Under the pieces are notes generated by a model. The model was not told where the DNA came from. It saw nothing but the letters and a program-made list of their open reading frames with translations, and did no database searches. Below, piece by piece: positions 16,268 to 24,291 of a stretch of 64,000 nucleotides of DNA (its first letter is position 1; every line of letters starts with the position of its first letter). Source of the stretch: Amycolatopsis azurea DSM 43854 (GTDB lineage: Bacteria; Actinomycetota; Actinomycetes; Mycobacteriales; Pseudonocardiaceae); NCBI RefSeq assembly GCF_001995215.1, contig NZ_MUXN01000017.1:1-64000 (forward strand). Direction: 5' to 3'. The translations under genes were made by a program, and so were the position numbers.

Positions 16268-17611
16268 TCAGCCCAGATCGCGTTTCAGCAGGTCCTCCTC
16301 GGTTTCGCGGCGGACGAGCAGGGTCGCGGTGCCGCGGGAGACACCGACGACCGGCGGCCTGCCGACGAGGTTGTAATTCGACGCGAGCGAGTGGTGGTAT
16401 GCCCCGGTGCACGGGACGGCGAGCAGATCCCCGGGGTGGACGTCGTCGGGGAGCGCGAGCCCGTCGGCGAGGACGTCGCCCGATTCGCAGTGCCGTCCGA
16501 CCACCGTCATCGGCCGCCGGGCCGCGCGGCTGCGCCTGCCGATCAGGCGCGCGGTGTACGCCGCCCCGTAGAGCGCGGGCCGCGCGTTGTCGCTCATCCC
16601 GCCGTCGACGGCGACGAACGTGCGCGAACCGCGTTTCACCGCGCAGACCCGGTACACGGTGATCCCCGCCGGTCCGACGATCGCGCGGCCCGGTTCGATC
16701 GTCAGTTTCGGCAGTGGGAAGCCGCGCGACGTGCATTCGTACGCGAGCGCGACGCGCAGCCGGCGCACATAGCCGTCGATGTCGAAACCCGTGTCGCCGG
16801 GCAGATAGCGGACCGCGTGCCCGCCGCCGAGATCCAGTTCTCGCAAGGTGATCCCGTGGGTCTCGCGAAGTCCGGCGAGCACCCCGATCATCTTGCGGGC
16901 GGCCAGTTCGTAGAAGTCCACCCGGGACACCTGCGAACCGATGTGGCAGTGCAGCCCGGCCAGGCGCAGCCCCGGTTGCGCGAGTACGGCCGAGACGGCC
17001 CGGCCGAGGTTGTCGCGGACCTCCTCACGGAGTGAGAAGCCGAATTTCTGTCCTTCGGTGCCGGTGGTGATCGCCGCGTGCGTGCCTGCCGAGACGTCGG
17101 GCGTCACGCGGATCAGCACCTGCTGCGCGCCGGTCGCCAGCGCGCCGAGCTGCTCGATCTCGTCGAGCGAGTCCACCACGATCCGGCGGACGCCGTAGGA
17201 CAGCGCGGCCTTGAGGTCTTCGGGGGTCTTCGCGTTGCCGTGCAGCAGGATCCGCTCGGCGGGGAAGCCGACCGACCGCGCCACCGCGATCTCGCCCGCC
17301 GAACAGGTGTCGAGGGAAAGCCCTTCCTCCGCGACCCAGCGCAGCACCGCGCGGGTGCACAGCGCCTTGCTCGCGTACGCCACTTCGGCGTCCGGCAGCG
17401 CCCGGCGGTACGCGCGGGCGTTCTGCCGGACCTCGTCCTCGTCGAGCAGGTACGCCGGAGTCCCGAACCTCGCGGCGAGGTGGGACACCGGCGCGCCGGC
17501 GAACAGCAGTTCCCCGCCGGGCCCGAGCCGGGTGCTCCGCGGCCAGACCCCGGGTTCGAGGTGGTCGGCGGCCTCGCAACCGAGGCTGGGCAGGAGCTCG
17601 CTGAGCGTCAC
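16268..17611 (-). CDS. lysA: Diaminopimelate decarboxylase
   Basis: PLP-dependent conversion of meso-diaminopimelate to lysine. The 447-residue fold-III enzyme has the PLP lysine in EVAYASKALCTRAV, HGNAKTPEDL, GLHCHIGSQV, the glycine-rich LDLGGGHAV, EPGRAIVGPAG and the second active-site block GRHCESGDVL, which carries the substrate-binding Cys-Glu. Length is typical. It is not next to argS or hom, where actinobacterial lysA usually sits, so this may be a second copy or a relocated gene; the rest of the genome is needed to tell. Confidence 0.93.
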   Translation of the reverse strand: MTLSELLPSLGCEAADHLEPGVWPRSTRLGPGGELLFAGAPVSHLAARFGTPAYLLDEDEVRQNARAYRRALPDAEVAYASKALCTRAVLRWVAEEGLSLDTCSAGEIAVARSVGFPAERILLHGNAKTPEDLKAALSYGVRRIVVDSLDEIEQLGALATGAQQVLIRVTPDVSAGTHAAITTGTEGQKFGFSLREEVRDNLGRAVSAVLAQPGLRLAGLHCHIGSQVSRVDFYELAARKMIGVLAGLRETHGITLRELDLGGGHAVRYLPGDTGFDIDGYVRRLRVALAYECTSRGFPLPKLTIEPGRAIVGPAGITVYRVCAVKRGSRTFVAVDGGMSDNARPALYGAAYTARLIGRRSRAARRPMTVVGRHCESGDVLADGLALPDDVHPGDLLAVPCTGAYHHSLASNYNLVGRPPVVGVSRGTATLLVRRETEEDLLKRDLG

Positions 17612-17752
17612 GGTTACCTCCGCGTCGATCGGTCAGTGCTCCGCCAGCACAACTCCGATCGACCCGGCCCGGCCGCTCCGCCAACGTCTCCCTGACGCGT
17701 CGCGCGGGCTCGCTGACGCCTTGTTAACGCGCGAGTAACCCCGGCCACACCG

Positions 17753-17911
17753 TCAGCGGACGTGCTCCGGGACGGTGTCGAGCGCCCGCACCATGTGCAC
17801 GGCCAAGGCGAACGCCGCCTCGTTGCCGAGGTCGGTGTGCTCGGTGACGATCTTCTTCACGGTGTCGACCCGGATCTCGTAGCGGGAGACGGGGACGGTG
17901 TCGGCGTTCAT
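17753..17911 (-). CDS. Small 52-residue protein downstream of the desaturase
   Basis: A 52-residue frame with a good ribosome site (GAGGATCACC before ATG 17911). The protein is soluble with two likely helices (RVDTVKKIVTEHTDLGNEAAFALAVHMVRALD). It follows the Cys-rich gene by only 9 bases, in the order desaturase, Cys-rich protein, this gene, which supports one operon. No family recognised; too short for most gene callers' confidence, but codon use and spacing look real. Confidence 0.6.
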   Translation of the reverse strand: MNADTVPVSRYEIRVDTVKKIVTEHTDLGNEAAFALAVHMVRALDTVPEHVR

Positions 17912-17920
17912 GGTGATCCT

Positions 17921-18100
17921 CTATTCGGTTGTTTCGGGTTTCGTGGCGCAGGTACAGCCGCGGCTGAAGCCGCCCGCCGCGGTGGCGAGGCAGAACCGCC
18001 TCGCGATCACGTCGTGCAGGGACAGCGGATGCGGGCAGCACGGGCACCGGTCGTCGGCCGCAGGCTCGGCCACGTCGCCGAGGGACCGGACGGAGGTCAT
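17921..18100 (-). CDS. Small cysteine-rich, probably zinc-binding protein
   Basis: A 59-residue protein with six cysteines (19, 21, 22, 37, 49, 51) and His 24 and 29: RCPCCPHPLSLHD, a helix, then RGCTC. The layout suggests one or two small metal sites. The start ATG overlaps the desaturase stop as ATGA, so it is translationally coupled. It may bind the desaturase or supply or sense iron; this is inference from position only. Confidence 0.65.
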   Translation of the reverse strand: MTSVRSLGDVAEPAADDRCPCCPHPLSLHDVIARRFCLATAAGGFSRGCTCATKPETTE

Positions 18101-19122
18101 CGCGCCGCCAGCGGTTGAGCGCGCAACGGCGCCCCGACTTCGTGCAGATGCCGGAGGACGTACCCGTAGGACGCCGCCCAGCCGCACTGCGCGTAGTCGA
18201 TGCCGTGCTTCGCGCAGAACTCCCGGACGATCACCTGCGCGTGCTTGAGGTTCGGCCGGGCCATGTTCGGGAACAGGTGGTGCTCGATCTGGTAGTTGAG
18301 GCCGCCGAGGGCGAAGTCCACGACCGGACCGCCGCGCACGTTGCGCGAGGTGAGCACCTGCTTGCGCAGGAAGTCGAGCTTGTGCCCGGCCGACAGCGTC
18401 GGCATGCCCTTGTGGTTCGGGGCGAACGAGCAGCCCATGTACACGCCCCAAAGGCATTGGTGCACGGCGATGAAGACGAAGCCGACCCCGGGCGAGAGGA
18501 CCACGAACACCGCCGTCAGGTACGCGGCGAGGTGAGCGAGCATCAGCGTCGATTCGAGCTTCCGGCGCTTGAATCCGCGCTGGAAGATCGCCGTCACGCT
18601 GGACACGTGCAGGTTCAGGCCTTCCAGCAACAGCAACGGGAAGAACAGGAACGCCTGGTACTTGGCCATCCAGCGCAGGAAACCGCGGCGTTCGGCGCCC
18701 TGGGCCTTGGTGAAGATCAGCGCCGCGAGGTTGACGTCCGGGTCCTCGTCCTCGTGGTTGGGATTCGCGTGGTGCCGGTTGTGCGTTCCGAGCCACCAGC
18801 CGTAGCTGAGGCCGGTCAGTCCACCGTGGACGAAACCGGTGATGTCGTTCGCCTTGCGGCCACGGAAGATCTGCTTGTGTCCCGCGTCGTGGCCGATGAA
18901 GGAGAGCTGGGTGAACATCATCGCGAAGAACGCGGCGAGGAACAGCTGCCACCAAGAGTCGCCGAGGTGGGCGAAGGCGACCCAGCCGCCCGCGAAAGCG
19001 AGCAGGTTCAAGAAGATCTTCGTCGCGTAGTACACGCGCCGCCGTTCGAGCAGGCCGGCCTCTTTGACCAAATGGGACAGTGCGGCGAAGTCGCTGCCCT
19101 GCCTCGTCTGTGTGGAGGTCAT
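18097..19122 (-). CDS. Membrane fatty acid desaturase
   Basis: A 341-residue di-iron desaturase that inserts a double bond in acyl chains at the membrane. The three histidine boxes are present: GHDAGHK, HNRHHANPNH and QIEHHLFPNM, with two pairs of membrane helices between them. The long form with 'NPNHEDEDPD' resembles acyl-lipid/DesA3-like enzymes. It needs an external electron donor; none is next to it. It heads an operon with two tiny proteins. A 400-base non-coding region upstream leaves room for control by temperature or lipids. Confidence 0.9.
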   Translation of the reverse strand: MTSTQTRQGSDFAALSHLVKEAGLLERRRVYYATKIFLNLLAFAGGWVAFAHLGDSWWQLFLAAFFAMMFTQLSFIGHDAGHKQIFRGRKANDITGFVHGGLTGLSYGWWLGTHNRHHANPNHEDEDPDVNLAALIFTKAQGAERRGFLRWMAKYQAFLFFPLLLLEGLNLHVSSVTAIFQRGFKRRKLESTLMLAHLAAYLTAVFVVLSPGVGFVFIAVHQCLWGVYMGCSFAPNHKGMPTLSAGHKLDFLRKQVLTSRNVRGGPVVDFALGGLNYQIEHHLFPNMARPNLKHAQVIVREFCAKHGIDYAQCGWAASYGYVLRHLHEVGAPLRAQPLAAR

Positions 19123-19520
19123 GGGAGATCACACCGTTCTGGTTCGTGAAAGTGGGCAATCCAGCAACGGTTTTCAGAACACCGAAAGGGTCCGGTCCGG
19201 CCGAGAAAGGCACTGGTACCACAACACGCCACGGACGCTCCGTGGTCTTCTTCCAGCGTCCCACGCCGGCGGTGCGGAAAGCAATTCACCGAAGCAGCAC
19301 GATCTGGCGTACAGTCGAGGTCATCGAGGGAAACTTCCCCCGGTTCCGTCCGGTCGCGAGGCTCGACCGGAGACAGGAGCACCGGCCAGAAATCGATCCT
19401 CCGCGTTCATGGTCCCGCCGGCTCCGCCGGTGAGCAGCCGCCCGCCGCGCCTCACGGCGCGCCCCGAGGCGCCCATCAGGGCCACGCCGCGCTCATCGAT
19501 ACCCGGTCTCTGACCTGTCG
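19123..19520. other. Long non-coding region upstream of the desaturase
   Basis: About 400 bases without a convincing gene. Short frames on both strands lack ribosome sites and protein-like composition. It contains the desaturase promoter region (leftward) and 3' flank of the DapA-like gene; no clear riboswitch or operator was recognised. Confidence 0.5.
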
Positions 19521-19557
19521 CCGTGTGCACGTCCGTTCCCGGCGGGCGTGCACACGG
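19521..19557 (-). terminator. Hairpin after the DapA-like gene
   Basis: A perfect 11-base inverted repeat (CCGTGTGCACG and complement, 15-base loop) directly abuts the stop codon of the DapA-like gene. Confidence 0.65.
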
Positions 19558-20493
19558 TCAGAAGACATTCCGGCGCGGGGGCCGGTTTTCGAGTGCTCCG
19601 GCGACCTTCCCGCGTTCTTCACCGGTCAGCGGGCGGCTCGGCGGACGGACGTCGCGGCGGCACAAGCCCAGCTGCGCCAACGCTTCCTTCACCACGCTCA
19701 CGTTGTTGGCGTTCCCGTCCGCGGCCCGCAGTTCCTCGAAGGGCCGGACACGTTCCCAACAGGCCATCGCGGCGCCGAAGTCGCCGTCCCGCAGCGACCG
19801 GAACATCTCCAGCGAGAGCGACGGCGCGACGTTCACCAGTCCCGAAGTGAACCCGGTCGCGCCGACGGCGAAGTAGCCCGGTGCCGACAGCTCCGCCAGC
19901 CCGGCGATCCACACGAAGCGCGCGAGCCCCGCGTCCCGCGCCACCGACGCGAACCGCACCGGATCCGGCACCGCGTACTTCACCCCGATGACGTTCTCCG
20001 CGGCGTCGCCGAGCCTGGCCAGCTGTTCGCCTTCGATCCGCGCGTCGCGCACGTACGGCACGACACCCAGCTCAGGGACCGCCGCCGCGATCGCGCGGTG
20101 GTACTCGACCCAGCCCTCCGCCGAGACGTACGGATGCACGGGCTGATGGATCATGATCAGCTCCGCGCCCGCCTCCCGCGCGTGCCGCGCCGCGGCGATC
20201 GCGGTCCGGAGGTCGTGCCCGACCCCGGCGACCACGATCGCCCGCCCGGCCGCGGCCTCGACCGTCAGTTCGAGACAGTGCCGCGTCTCGGCCTCGTCCA
20301 GCGCGTAGAACTCACCGGTGTTGCCGTTCGGCGTCACGACCTCGACGCCGGCGGTGATCACCCGGTCCACCAGCTTCGCGTAGGTCTCCGTATCCACGGC
20401 GCCGTCCGCGCCGAACGGGGTCACCGGGACGGCCACGACCCCGGAAAGCCGCCGTTTCCGCTCGTCGAACCGTGAAGAAGAGGGCACTGGCAT
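19558..20493 (-). CDS. DapA-family (dihydrodipicolinate synthase-like) lyase or aldolase
   Basis: A 311-residue TIM-barrel class I lyase. It has NGNTGEFYALDEAE (the GNTGE loop), the strand VVPYVRD carrying the conserved Tyr, and Schiff-base Lys in GVKYAVPD. The family includes DapA, N-acetylneuraminate lyase and 5-dehydro-4-deoxyglucarate dehydratase. The NGN variant of the substrate loop and the C-terminal part argue against DapA proper and for a sugar-acid or keto-acid enzyme. It stands alone with its own promoter and terminator. Exact substrate unknown. Confidence 0.8.
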   Translation of the reverse strand: MPVPSSSRFDERKRRLSGVVAVPVTPFGADGAVDTETYAKLVDRVITAGVEVVTPNGNTGEFYALDEAETRHCLELTVEAAAGRAIVVAGVGHDLRTAIAAARHAREAGAELIMIHQPVHPYVSAEGWVEYHRAIAAAVPELGVVPYVRDARIEGEQLARLGDAAENVIGVKYAVPDPVRFASVARDAGLARFVWIAGLAELSAPGYFAVGATGFTSGLVNVAPSLSLEMFRSLRDGDFGAAMACWERVRPFEELRAADGNANNVSVVKEALAQLGLCRRDVRPPSRPLTGEERGKVAGALENRPPRRNVF

Positions 20494-20498
20494 GTCCG

Positions 20499-20512
20499 AT
20501 CTGATATATGAT
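20499..20512. promoter_or_regulatory. AT-rich near-palindrome at the DapA-like promoter
   Basis: ATCTGATATATGAT stands out in very GC-rich sequence 6 bases upstream of the start codon. It can be the -10 region of the leftward promoter or a GntR-type operator, which are common for this enzyme family. Confidence 0.35.
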
Positions 20513-20592
20513 GTGACGTCTCACGGTAGCACGGTGAGAGGATCGGGTCAGTTGTCCTGAAAGTTGGGACGGTTGGCCCTTTCGCAAGTCCG

Positions 20593-20636
20593 TGAAGGCC
20601 CCTTCCCGCGGCTCAGCCGAGGAAAGGGGGCCTTCA
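20593..20636. repeat. Dispersed palindrome, copy 1 (GAAGGCCCC type)
   Basis: TGAAGGCCCCTT...AAGGGGGCCTTCA with a CGGCTCAGCCG-like centre. It lies 118 bases after the chitinase stop. The arms and centre match copies at 30790 and 61167. Confidence 0.8.
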
Positions 20637-20666
20637 TGTACCTCGAGGTGGGGAGTTTCGTGTGCT

Positions 20667-20729
20667 TGGAGGGACGACACGCGTGACTGGAGGGACGACA
20701 CGCGTGTCCAGGCGGACGACTCGCGTCGG
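20667..20729. repeat. Three tandem copies of a 21-bp unit
   Basis: TGGAGGGACGACACGCGTGAC at 20667, a copy differing only at its end at 20688, and a diverged third copy at 20709. Lies between the palindrome and the chitinase stop. Confidence 0.75.
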
Positions 20730-20753
20730 TAGCGGAGCTCCGGGTCCCGCGCC

Positions 20754-21842
20754 TCAGCCGAAGTAGGAGTCGAAGTTCTTCGAGAACTCCCAGCCGGTGA
20801 ACTTGTCCCAGTTGATCGACCAGGTCATCAGCCCGCGCAGCGCCGGGAAGGTGCCGTGCGGCTGGTAGGCGCCGCAGCCGGTTCCCTTGGTCAGGCAGTC
20901 CAGCGACGCGCGCACGTCCGCCGGTGTCGTGTGCCCGTTGCCCGCCGACGGCGCCGCCGGCAGGCCGATGGCGACCTGCTCCGGCTTCAGCGCGGGGAAG
21001 ACGTTCGCGGCGTCGCCCGCGACGGGGAAGCCGGCGAGCACCATGTCGGTCATCGCCGTGTGGAAGTCCGCGGTCCCCATGGTGTGGTACTGGCCGTCGA
21101 GGCCCATGATCGGGCCGGAGTTGTAGTCCTGGACGTGCAGCACGGTCAGCGAGTCCCGCAGCGCGTGGATCACCGGCAGGTACGCCCCGGAGCGCGGGTC
21201 GGCGCTCCCGTTCGGACCGGGGCCGTAGAACTGGTGTCCGAGTTGGACGAAGAACGTCTCCGGTGCCATCGTCAGCACGAAGTCGTTGCCGTACTTGGCT
21301 TTCAACGTCTTCAGCGCGGAGATCAGGTTGACCACCACGGGAGTCTTCGGGTTCTTGAAGTCGGAGTCGCCCGCGTCCAGGGACAGCGAGTGGCCCTCGA
21401 AGTCGATGTCGATCCCGTCCAGGCCGTACTTGTCGATGATCGCGCTCGCCGAGCTGACGAAGGCGTCCCGTGCGGCGGTCGTGGTCAGTCGCACCTGGCC
21501 GTTCTGCCCGCCGACCGAGATGACCACCTTCTTGCCCTTTTCCCGCTGTGCCTTGATCCCGGCGATGAACTCCGCCTCGGATTCGACGTTCGGGCATTCC
21601 GCCGCCGGGCAGAGGCCGAACCGGAGTTCGCCCGAGGTCACGGAAGTCGGCTCGGCGAAGGCGAGGTCGATGATGTCCCAGTCATCGGGGACGTCGGCGA
21701 TCCGCGTGTAGCCGGAACCGTTCGCGAAGCTCGCGTGCAGGTAGCCGACCAGGGCGTGGGCCGGGATCGCGGCCTGCGCGGTGGCGGGCAACAGCAGGCC
21801 CAGTAAGAGGAAAACGATGCCGACGGCGGATTTCCGGCGCAT
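20754..21842 (-). CDS. Secreted chitinase, glycoside hydrolase family 18
   Basis: Hydrolyses chitin outside the cell. The 362-residue protein has a signal peptide (cut near AQAAI, residue 25) and a GH18 barrel with KVVISVGGQNG and the catalytic LDGIDIDFEG (DxxDxDxE, Glu acid/base), then LTMAPETFF, VQDYN and a final MTWSINWDK. No carbohydrate-binding or linker domain is visible. A dre-like site at 21882 suggests control by DasR and N-acetylglucosamine, as for streptomycete chitinases. Confidence 0.92.
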   Translation of the reverse strand: MRRKSAVGIVFLLLGLLLPATAQAAIPAHALVGYLHASFANGSGYTRIADVPDDWDIIDLAFAEPTSVTSGELRFGLCPAAECPNVESEAEFIAGIKAQREKGKKVVISVGGQNGQVRLTTTAARDAFVSSASAIIDKYGLDGIDIDFEGHSLSLDAGDSDFKNPKTPVVVNLISALKTLKAKYGNDFVLTMAPETFFVQLGHQFYGPGPNGSADPRSGAYLPVIHALRDSLTVLHVQDYNSGPIMGLDGQYHTMGTADFHTAMTDMVLAGFPVAGDAANVFPALKPEQVAIGLPAAPSAGNGHTTPADVRASLDCLTKGTGCGAYQPHGTFPALRGLMTWSINWDKFTGWEFSKNFDSYFG

Positions 21843-21881
21843 GGGGACTCCCTCGGATGTGGTTCACGTCACGTCAGAGAT

Positions 21882-21893
21882 TGGACTAGACCA
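21882..21893. promoter_or_regulatory. dre-like (DasR) operator upstream of the chitinase gene
   Basis: TGGACTAGACCA differs at one position from the palindromic core TGGTCTAGACCA known for DasR sites and chitinase-promoter repeats in Streptomyces. It ends about 40 bases upstream of the chitinase start. Confidence 0.65.
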
Positions 21894-21947
21894 CCGGGGA
21901 GTTTGTCAAGAAGTAACCGGAACTCGTCCGGTTTTGTCGTAGCCGAA

Positions 21948-21986
21948 CGGAGTTGTCCACACGTGAACAACCTGTGGACAACTCCG
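21948..21986. terminator. Perfect 14-bp inverted repeat containing two TTGTCCACA sequences
   Basis: CGGAGTTGTCCACA (21948-21961) and its exact complement (21973-21986) flank 11 bases. It follows the UPF0303 stop by about 20 bases and can serve as its terminator. Each arm also holds a full actinobacterial DnaA-box-like 9-mer, TTGTCCACA, facing inward. Confidence 0.6.
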
Positions 21987-22007
21987 TGGATTGTCTACTT
22001 AGGACAG

Positions 22008-22469
22008 TTAGGCGAGGAAGATCTCCAGCTGCTCGACGACGAACGCGTGATCGTCCGCCTGGGGCAGTCCCGAGACGCCGACGGTGCCGACCGGGCCGAC
22101 GCCCTCGACGATCACCGGGAACACCCCGCCGTGCGCGGCGTACAGGTCCGGATCGAGGCGCGAGTCGGCCTCGAACGTCGTGCCCTTCGCGCGGAATCGC
22201 TCGCCGACGAGGAACGAGCTGTGCCCGTAGCGGTCGACGACGCGGCTCTTGCGGTCGATCCACGCGTCGTTGTCGGCCGAGGTGCCCGGCAACGCCGCGT
22301 GGAACAGCCGCTGGCCGCCGCGGCGCACGGAGACCGTCACCGGAAGGGCGCGGTCCCGTGCCGCCGCGAGCAGGTGGGCGCCCAGCTCCAGCGCGGTCTC
22401 GTTGTCGAACCGGCGGAAGACCAGGCGCTCCTCCTGGGCGGCCAGGACGGCCAAGGTGTCATCGCTCAT
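22008..22469 (-). CDS. UPF0303 family (haem-degrading-domain fold) protein
   Basis: A 153-residue cytosolic protein with ALELGAHLLAAARDRALPVTVSVRRGGQRLFHAALPGTSADNDAWIDRK split over the fold, and a GGVFPVIVEGVGPVGTVGVSGLPQADDHAFVVEQL end. The ADNDxWIxRK and GGVFP features fit the UPF0303/YBR137W group of PF03928. The group's molecular role is unclear. It starts 33 bases after the amidohydrolase stop and is probably in its operon, though an AT-rich TTGATTTAATA segment could be a second promoter. Confidence 0.75.
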   Translation of the reverse strand: MSDDTLAVLAAQEERLVFRRFDNETALELGAHLLAAARDRALPVTVSVRRGGQRLFHAALPGTSADNDAWIDRKSRVVDRYGHSSFLVGERFRAKGTTFEADSRLDPDLYAAHGGVFPVIVEGVGPVGTVGVSGLPQADDHAFVVEQLEIFLA

Positions 22470-22502
22470 GACACCTATTAAATCAACAGCGTTGTGTAAT
22501 GG

Positions 22503-23732
22503 CTACCGAAGCGAGTCCAGGGCGAACGCCGCGTACATCGCGACGCCGTTGGCCATCGCGTCCTCGTCGAAGATCACCCGGTTCGAGTGGTTCGCCTCGA
22601 CCGTGGCCGGGTCGGAGCCGGGCGGGGCGGCGCCGAGGAACGCGAAGGCGCCCGGAACGCGTTGCAGGACATACGAGAAATCCTCCGCGCCCATCACCGG
22701 GTGCTCCATGAACTCGGAGTTCTCCGCACCGAGGACCTCGGCCGCCAGTTCCAGTACCCGGCCCGCGACCTGCGGATCGTTCACCGTGGTCGGGTAGCCG
22801 GCGGGCACTTCGGCGTGCACGCGGACGCCGTGCGCCGCGCCGACCGCCTCGCACACCTTCGGCAGTTCCTCGCGCACGAACGCCTGCGTCCGCTCGGACA
22901 GCGTTCGGATCGTGCCCTCCAGGAACGCCGTCTCCGGGATGATGTTCGTCGCGGTCCCGGTCTCGATGCGGGTCACCGACACCACCGCGGGCTCGAACAC
23001 GCTCACCTTGCGGGTCACCATCGTCTGCAGCGCGGTCACCATCGCGGCCGCCGCCGGCACCGGGTCGATCGCCTGGTGCGGCGCCGAGCCGTGCCCGCCC
23101 CGGCCGGTGACGGTGACGTGGAAGGTGTTCGCCGACGCCATGATCGGACCGGGCCGCGTCTGCACGACGCCGGTCGCGGCCGAGGTGAAGATGTGCAGGC
23201 CGAACGCCTTCTCGACCCGCTCGCCCGCGGCGTCGAGCACGCCTTCGTGGATCATGTGGCGCGCGCCGTGCTCGCCCTCCTCGCCGGGCTGGAACATGAA
23301 CACCACCGACCCGGCCAGCTCGTCCACGTGGTCGCTGAGCAGCCGCGCGGCCGACGCCAGCATGGCGACGTGGGTGTCGTGCCCGCAGGCGTGCATCGCT
23401 TCGTCGTCTTCGGAGGCGAAGTCGAGGCCGGTGTCCTCGTGCAGCGGCAGCGCGTCCATGTCGCCGCGGAGCAGGATCGCCGGGCCCGGCTTCCCGCCCC
23501 GCAGGATCGCGGTCAGCGAAGTGGTCGATTTGCCCTCGATGATCTCCAGCGGCAGGCCATCGAGGGCCGCTTTGATCGAGGCCTGGGTCTTCGGCAACTG
23601 GAGGCCGATCTCCGGATTCCGGTGGATCTCCCGGCGGAGTTCCACGGTTTTCGTTTGAAGAGCGCGGGCCTCGCCCAGCAATCCGGCGAAGCGCGCATCG
23701 GGGAGAGTGGGAAGGTCGGTGGGTCCGGTCAT
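22503..23732 (-). CDS. M20-family amidohydrolase (hippurate/N-acyl-amino acid hydrolase type)
   Basis: A 409-residue metallopeptidase-fold enzyme that removes acyl groups from amino acids or related amides. It has LRREIHRNPEIGLQLPKTQ, LLRGDMDALPLHE, the metal-binding MHACGHDTHVAML, FMFQPGEEGEHGA with the catalytic Glu pair, GRGGHGSAPH in the dimer domain and MGAEDFSYVL. The first residues MTGPTDLPTLPD are less conserved. It is divergent from the tadA pair and followed by the UPF0303 gene. Confidence 0.9.
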   Translation of the reverse strand: MTGPTDLPTLPDARFAGLLGEARALQTKTVELRREIHRNPEIGLQLPKTQASIKAALDGLPLEIIEGKSTTSLTAILRGGKPGPAILLRGDMDALPLHEDTGLDFASEDDEAMHACGHDTHVAMLASAARLLSDHVDELAGSVVFMFQPGEEGEHGARHMIHEGVLDAAGERVEKAFGLHIFTSAATGVVQTRPGPIMASANTFHVTVTGRGGHGSAPHQAIDPVPAAAAMVTALQTMVTRKVSVFEPAVVSVTRIETGTATNIIPETAFLEGTIRTLSERTQAFVREELPKVCEAVGAAHGVRVHAEVPAGYPTTVNDPQVAGRVLELAAEVLGAENSEFMEHPVMGAEDFSYVLQRVPGAFAFLGAAPPGSDPATVEANHSNRVIFDEDAMANGVAMYAAFALDSLR

Positions 23733-23808
23733 GTCTCGATAGTGGCGCATGCGGCGCTTCGGGTGCACCGTGCGTGCGTTCCGAATGCGGGCGGAATACG
23801 GTGTGCGC

Positions 23809-24291
23809 ATGGCGGTGCAAGAGCCGATCACGGGGTTCGCGGTGGCCGTGGTGCGGGAGGACGGTCGATGGCGGTGCAGCTCCCTTGATCAAGGGGCGCT
23901 CGCCGAACTCGACGCTGCGATCACCGAGCTGGGAAAACTGCGTTCGACCGGTGCCGCGTTCGGCCTGCTGGCGATCGACGACGAGTTCTTCGTGATCGTC
24001 CGGCCGAGTCCCAGAGGTCCCTCGCTGCTGTTGTCCGACGCCGCCGCGGCGCTCGACTACGACATCGCCGCCGACGTGCTCGACGTGCTGAGAGTCGATC
24101 CTCCGGACGAGGACGACGACGCGGTCTGGCCGGAAGGCGATCTGGAGATCCTGTCGGATCTCGGACTGCCGGGGGCCGAGCTCCAGGTGATCGTCGGCGA
24201 GGTGGAGCTCTATCCGGACGAGCAACTCCAGATGGTCGCGCAGCGGTGCGGATTCGCCGCCGAGTTCGCCAAGATCCTGGACGAGATCTGA
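23809..24291 (+). CDS. tRNA adenosine deaminase-associated protein
   Basis: A 160-residue acidic protein found upstream of tadA in many actinobacteria. It has FAVAVVREDGRWRCSSLDQGALAELDAAITELGKLRSTGAAFGLLAID split over a small alpha/beta fold, and an acidic DPPDEDDDAVWPEGDLEILSDLGLP stretch. Its role is not established; partnership with TadA is inferred from gene order. TACGGT (23797-23802) ends 6 bases before the ATG, indicating a leaderless mRNA. Its end overlaps the putative tadA start by 46 bases. Confidence 0.8.
   Translation: MAVQEPITGFAVAVVREDGRWRCSSLDQGALAELDAAITELGKLRSTGAAFGLLAIDDEFFVIVRPSPRGPSLLLSDAAAALDYDIAADVLDVLRVDPPDEDDDAVWPEGDLEILSDLGLPGAELQVIVGEVELYPDEQLQMVAQRCGFAAEFAKILDEI

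Noticed and set aside
17921..19264. A 447-codon frame overlapping the desaturase.
   Set aside because: The histidine boxes are in the other frame; only its last 60 codons are a real small gene.
21948..21986. Possible replication origin because of paired DnaA-box-like sequences.
   Set aside because: Only two boxes, no AT-rich unwinding region and no dnaA/dnaN nearby.
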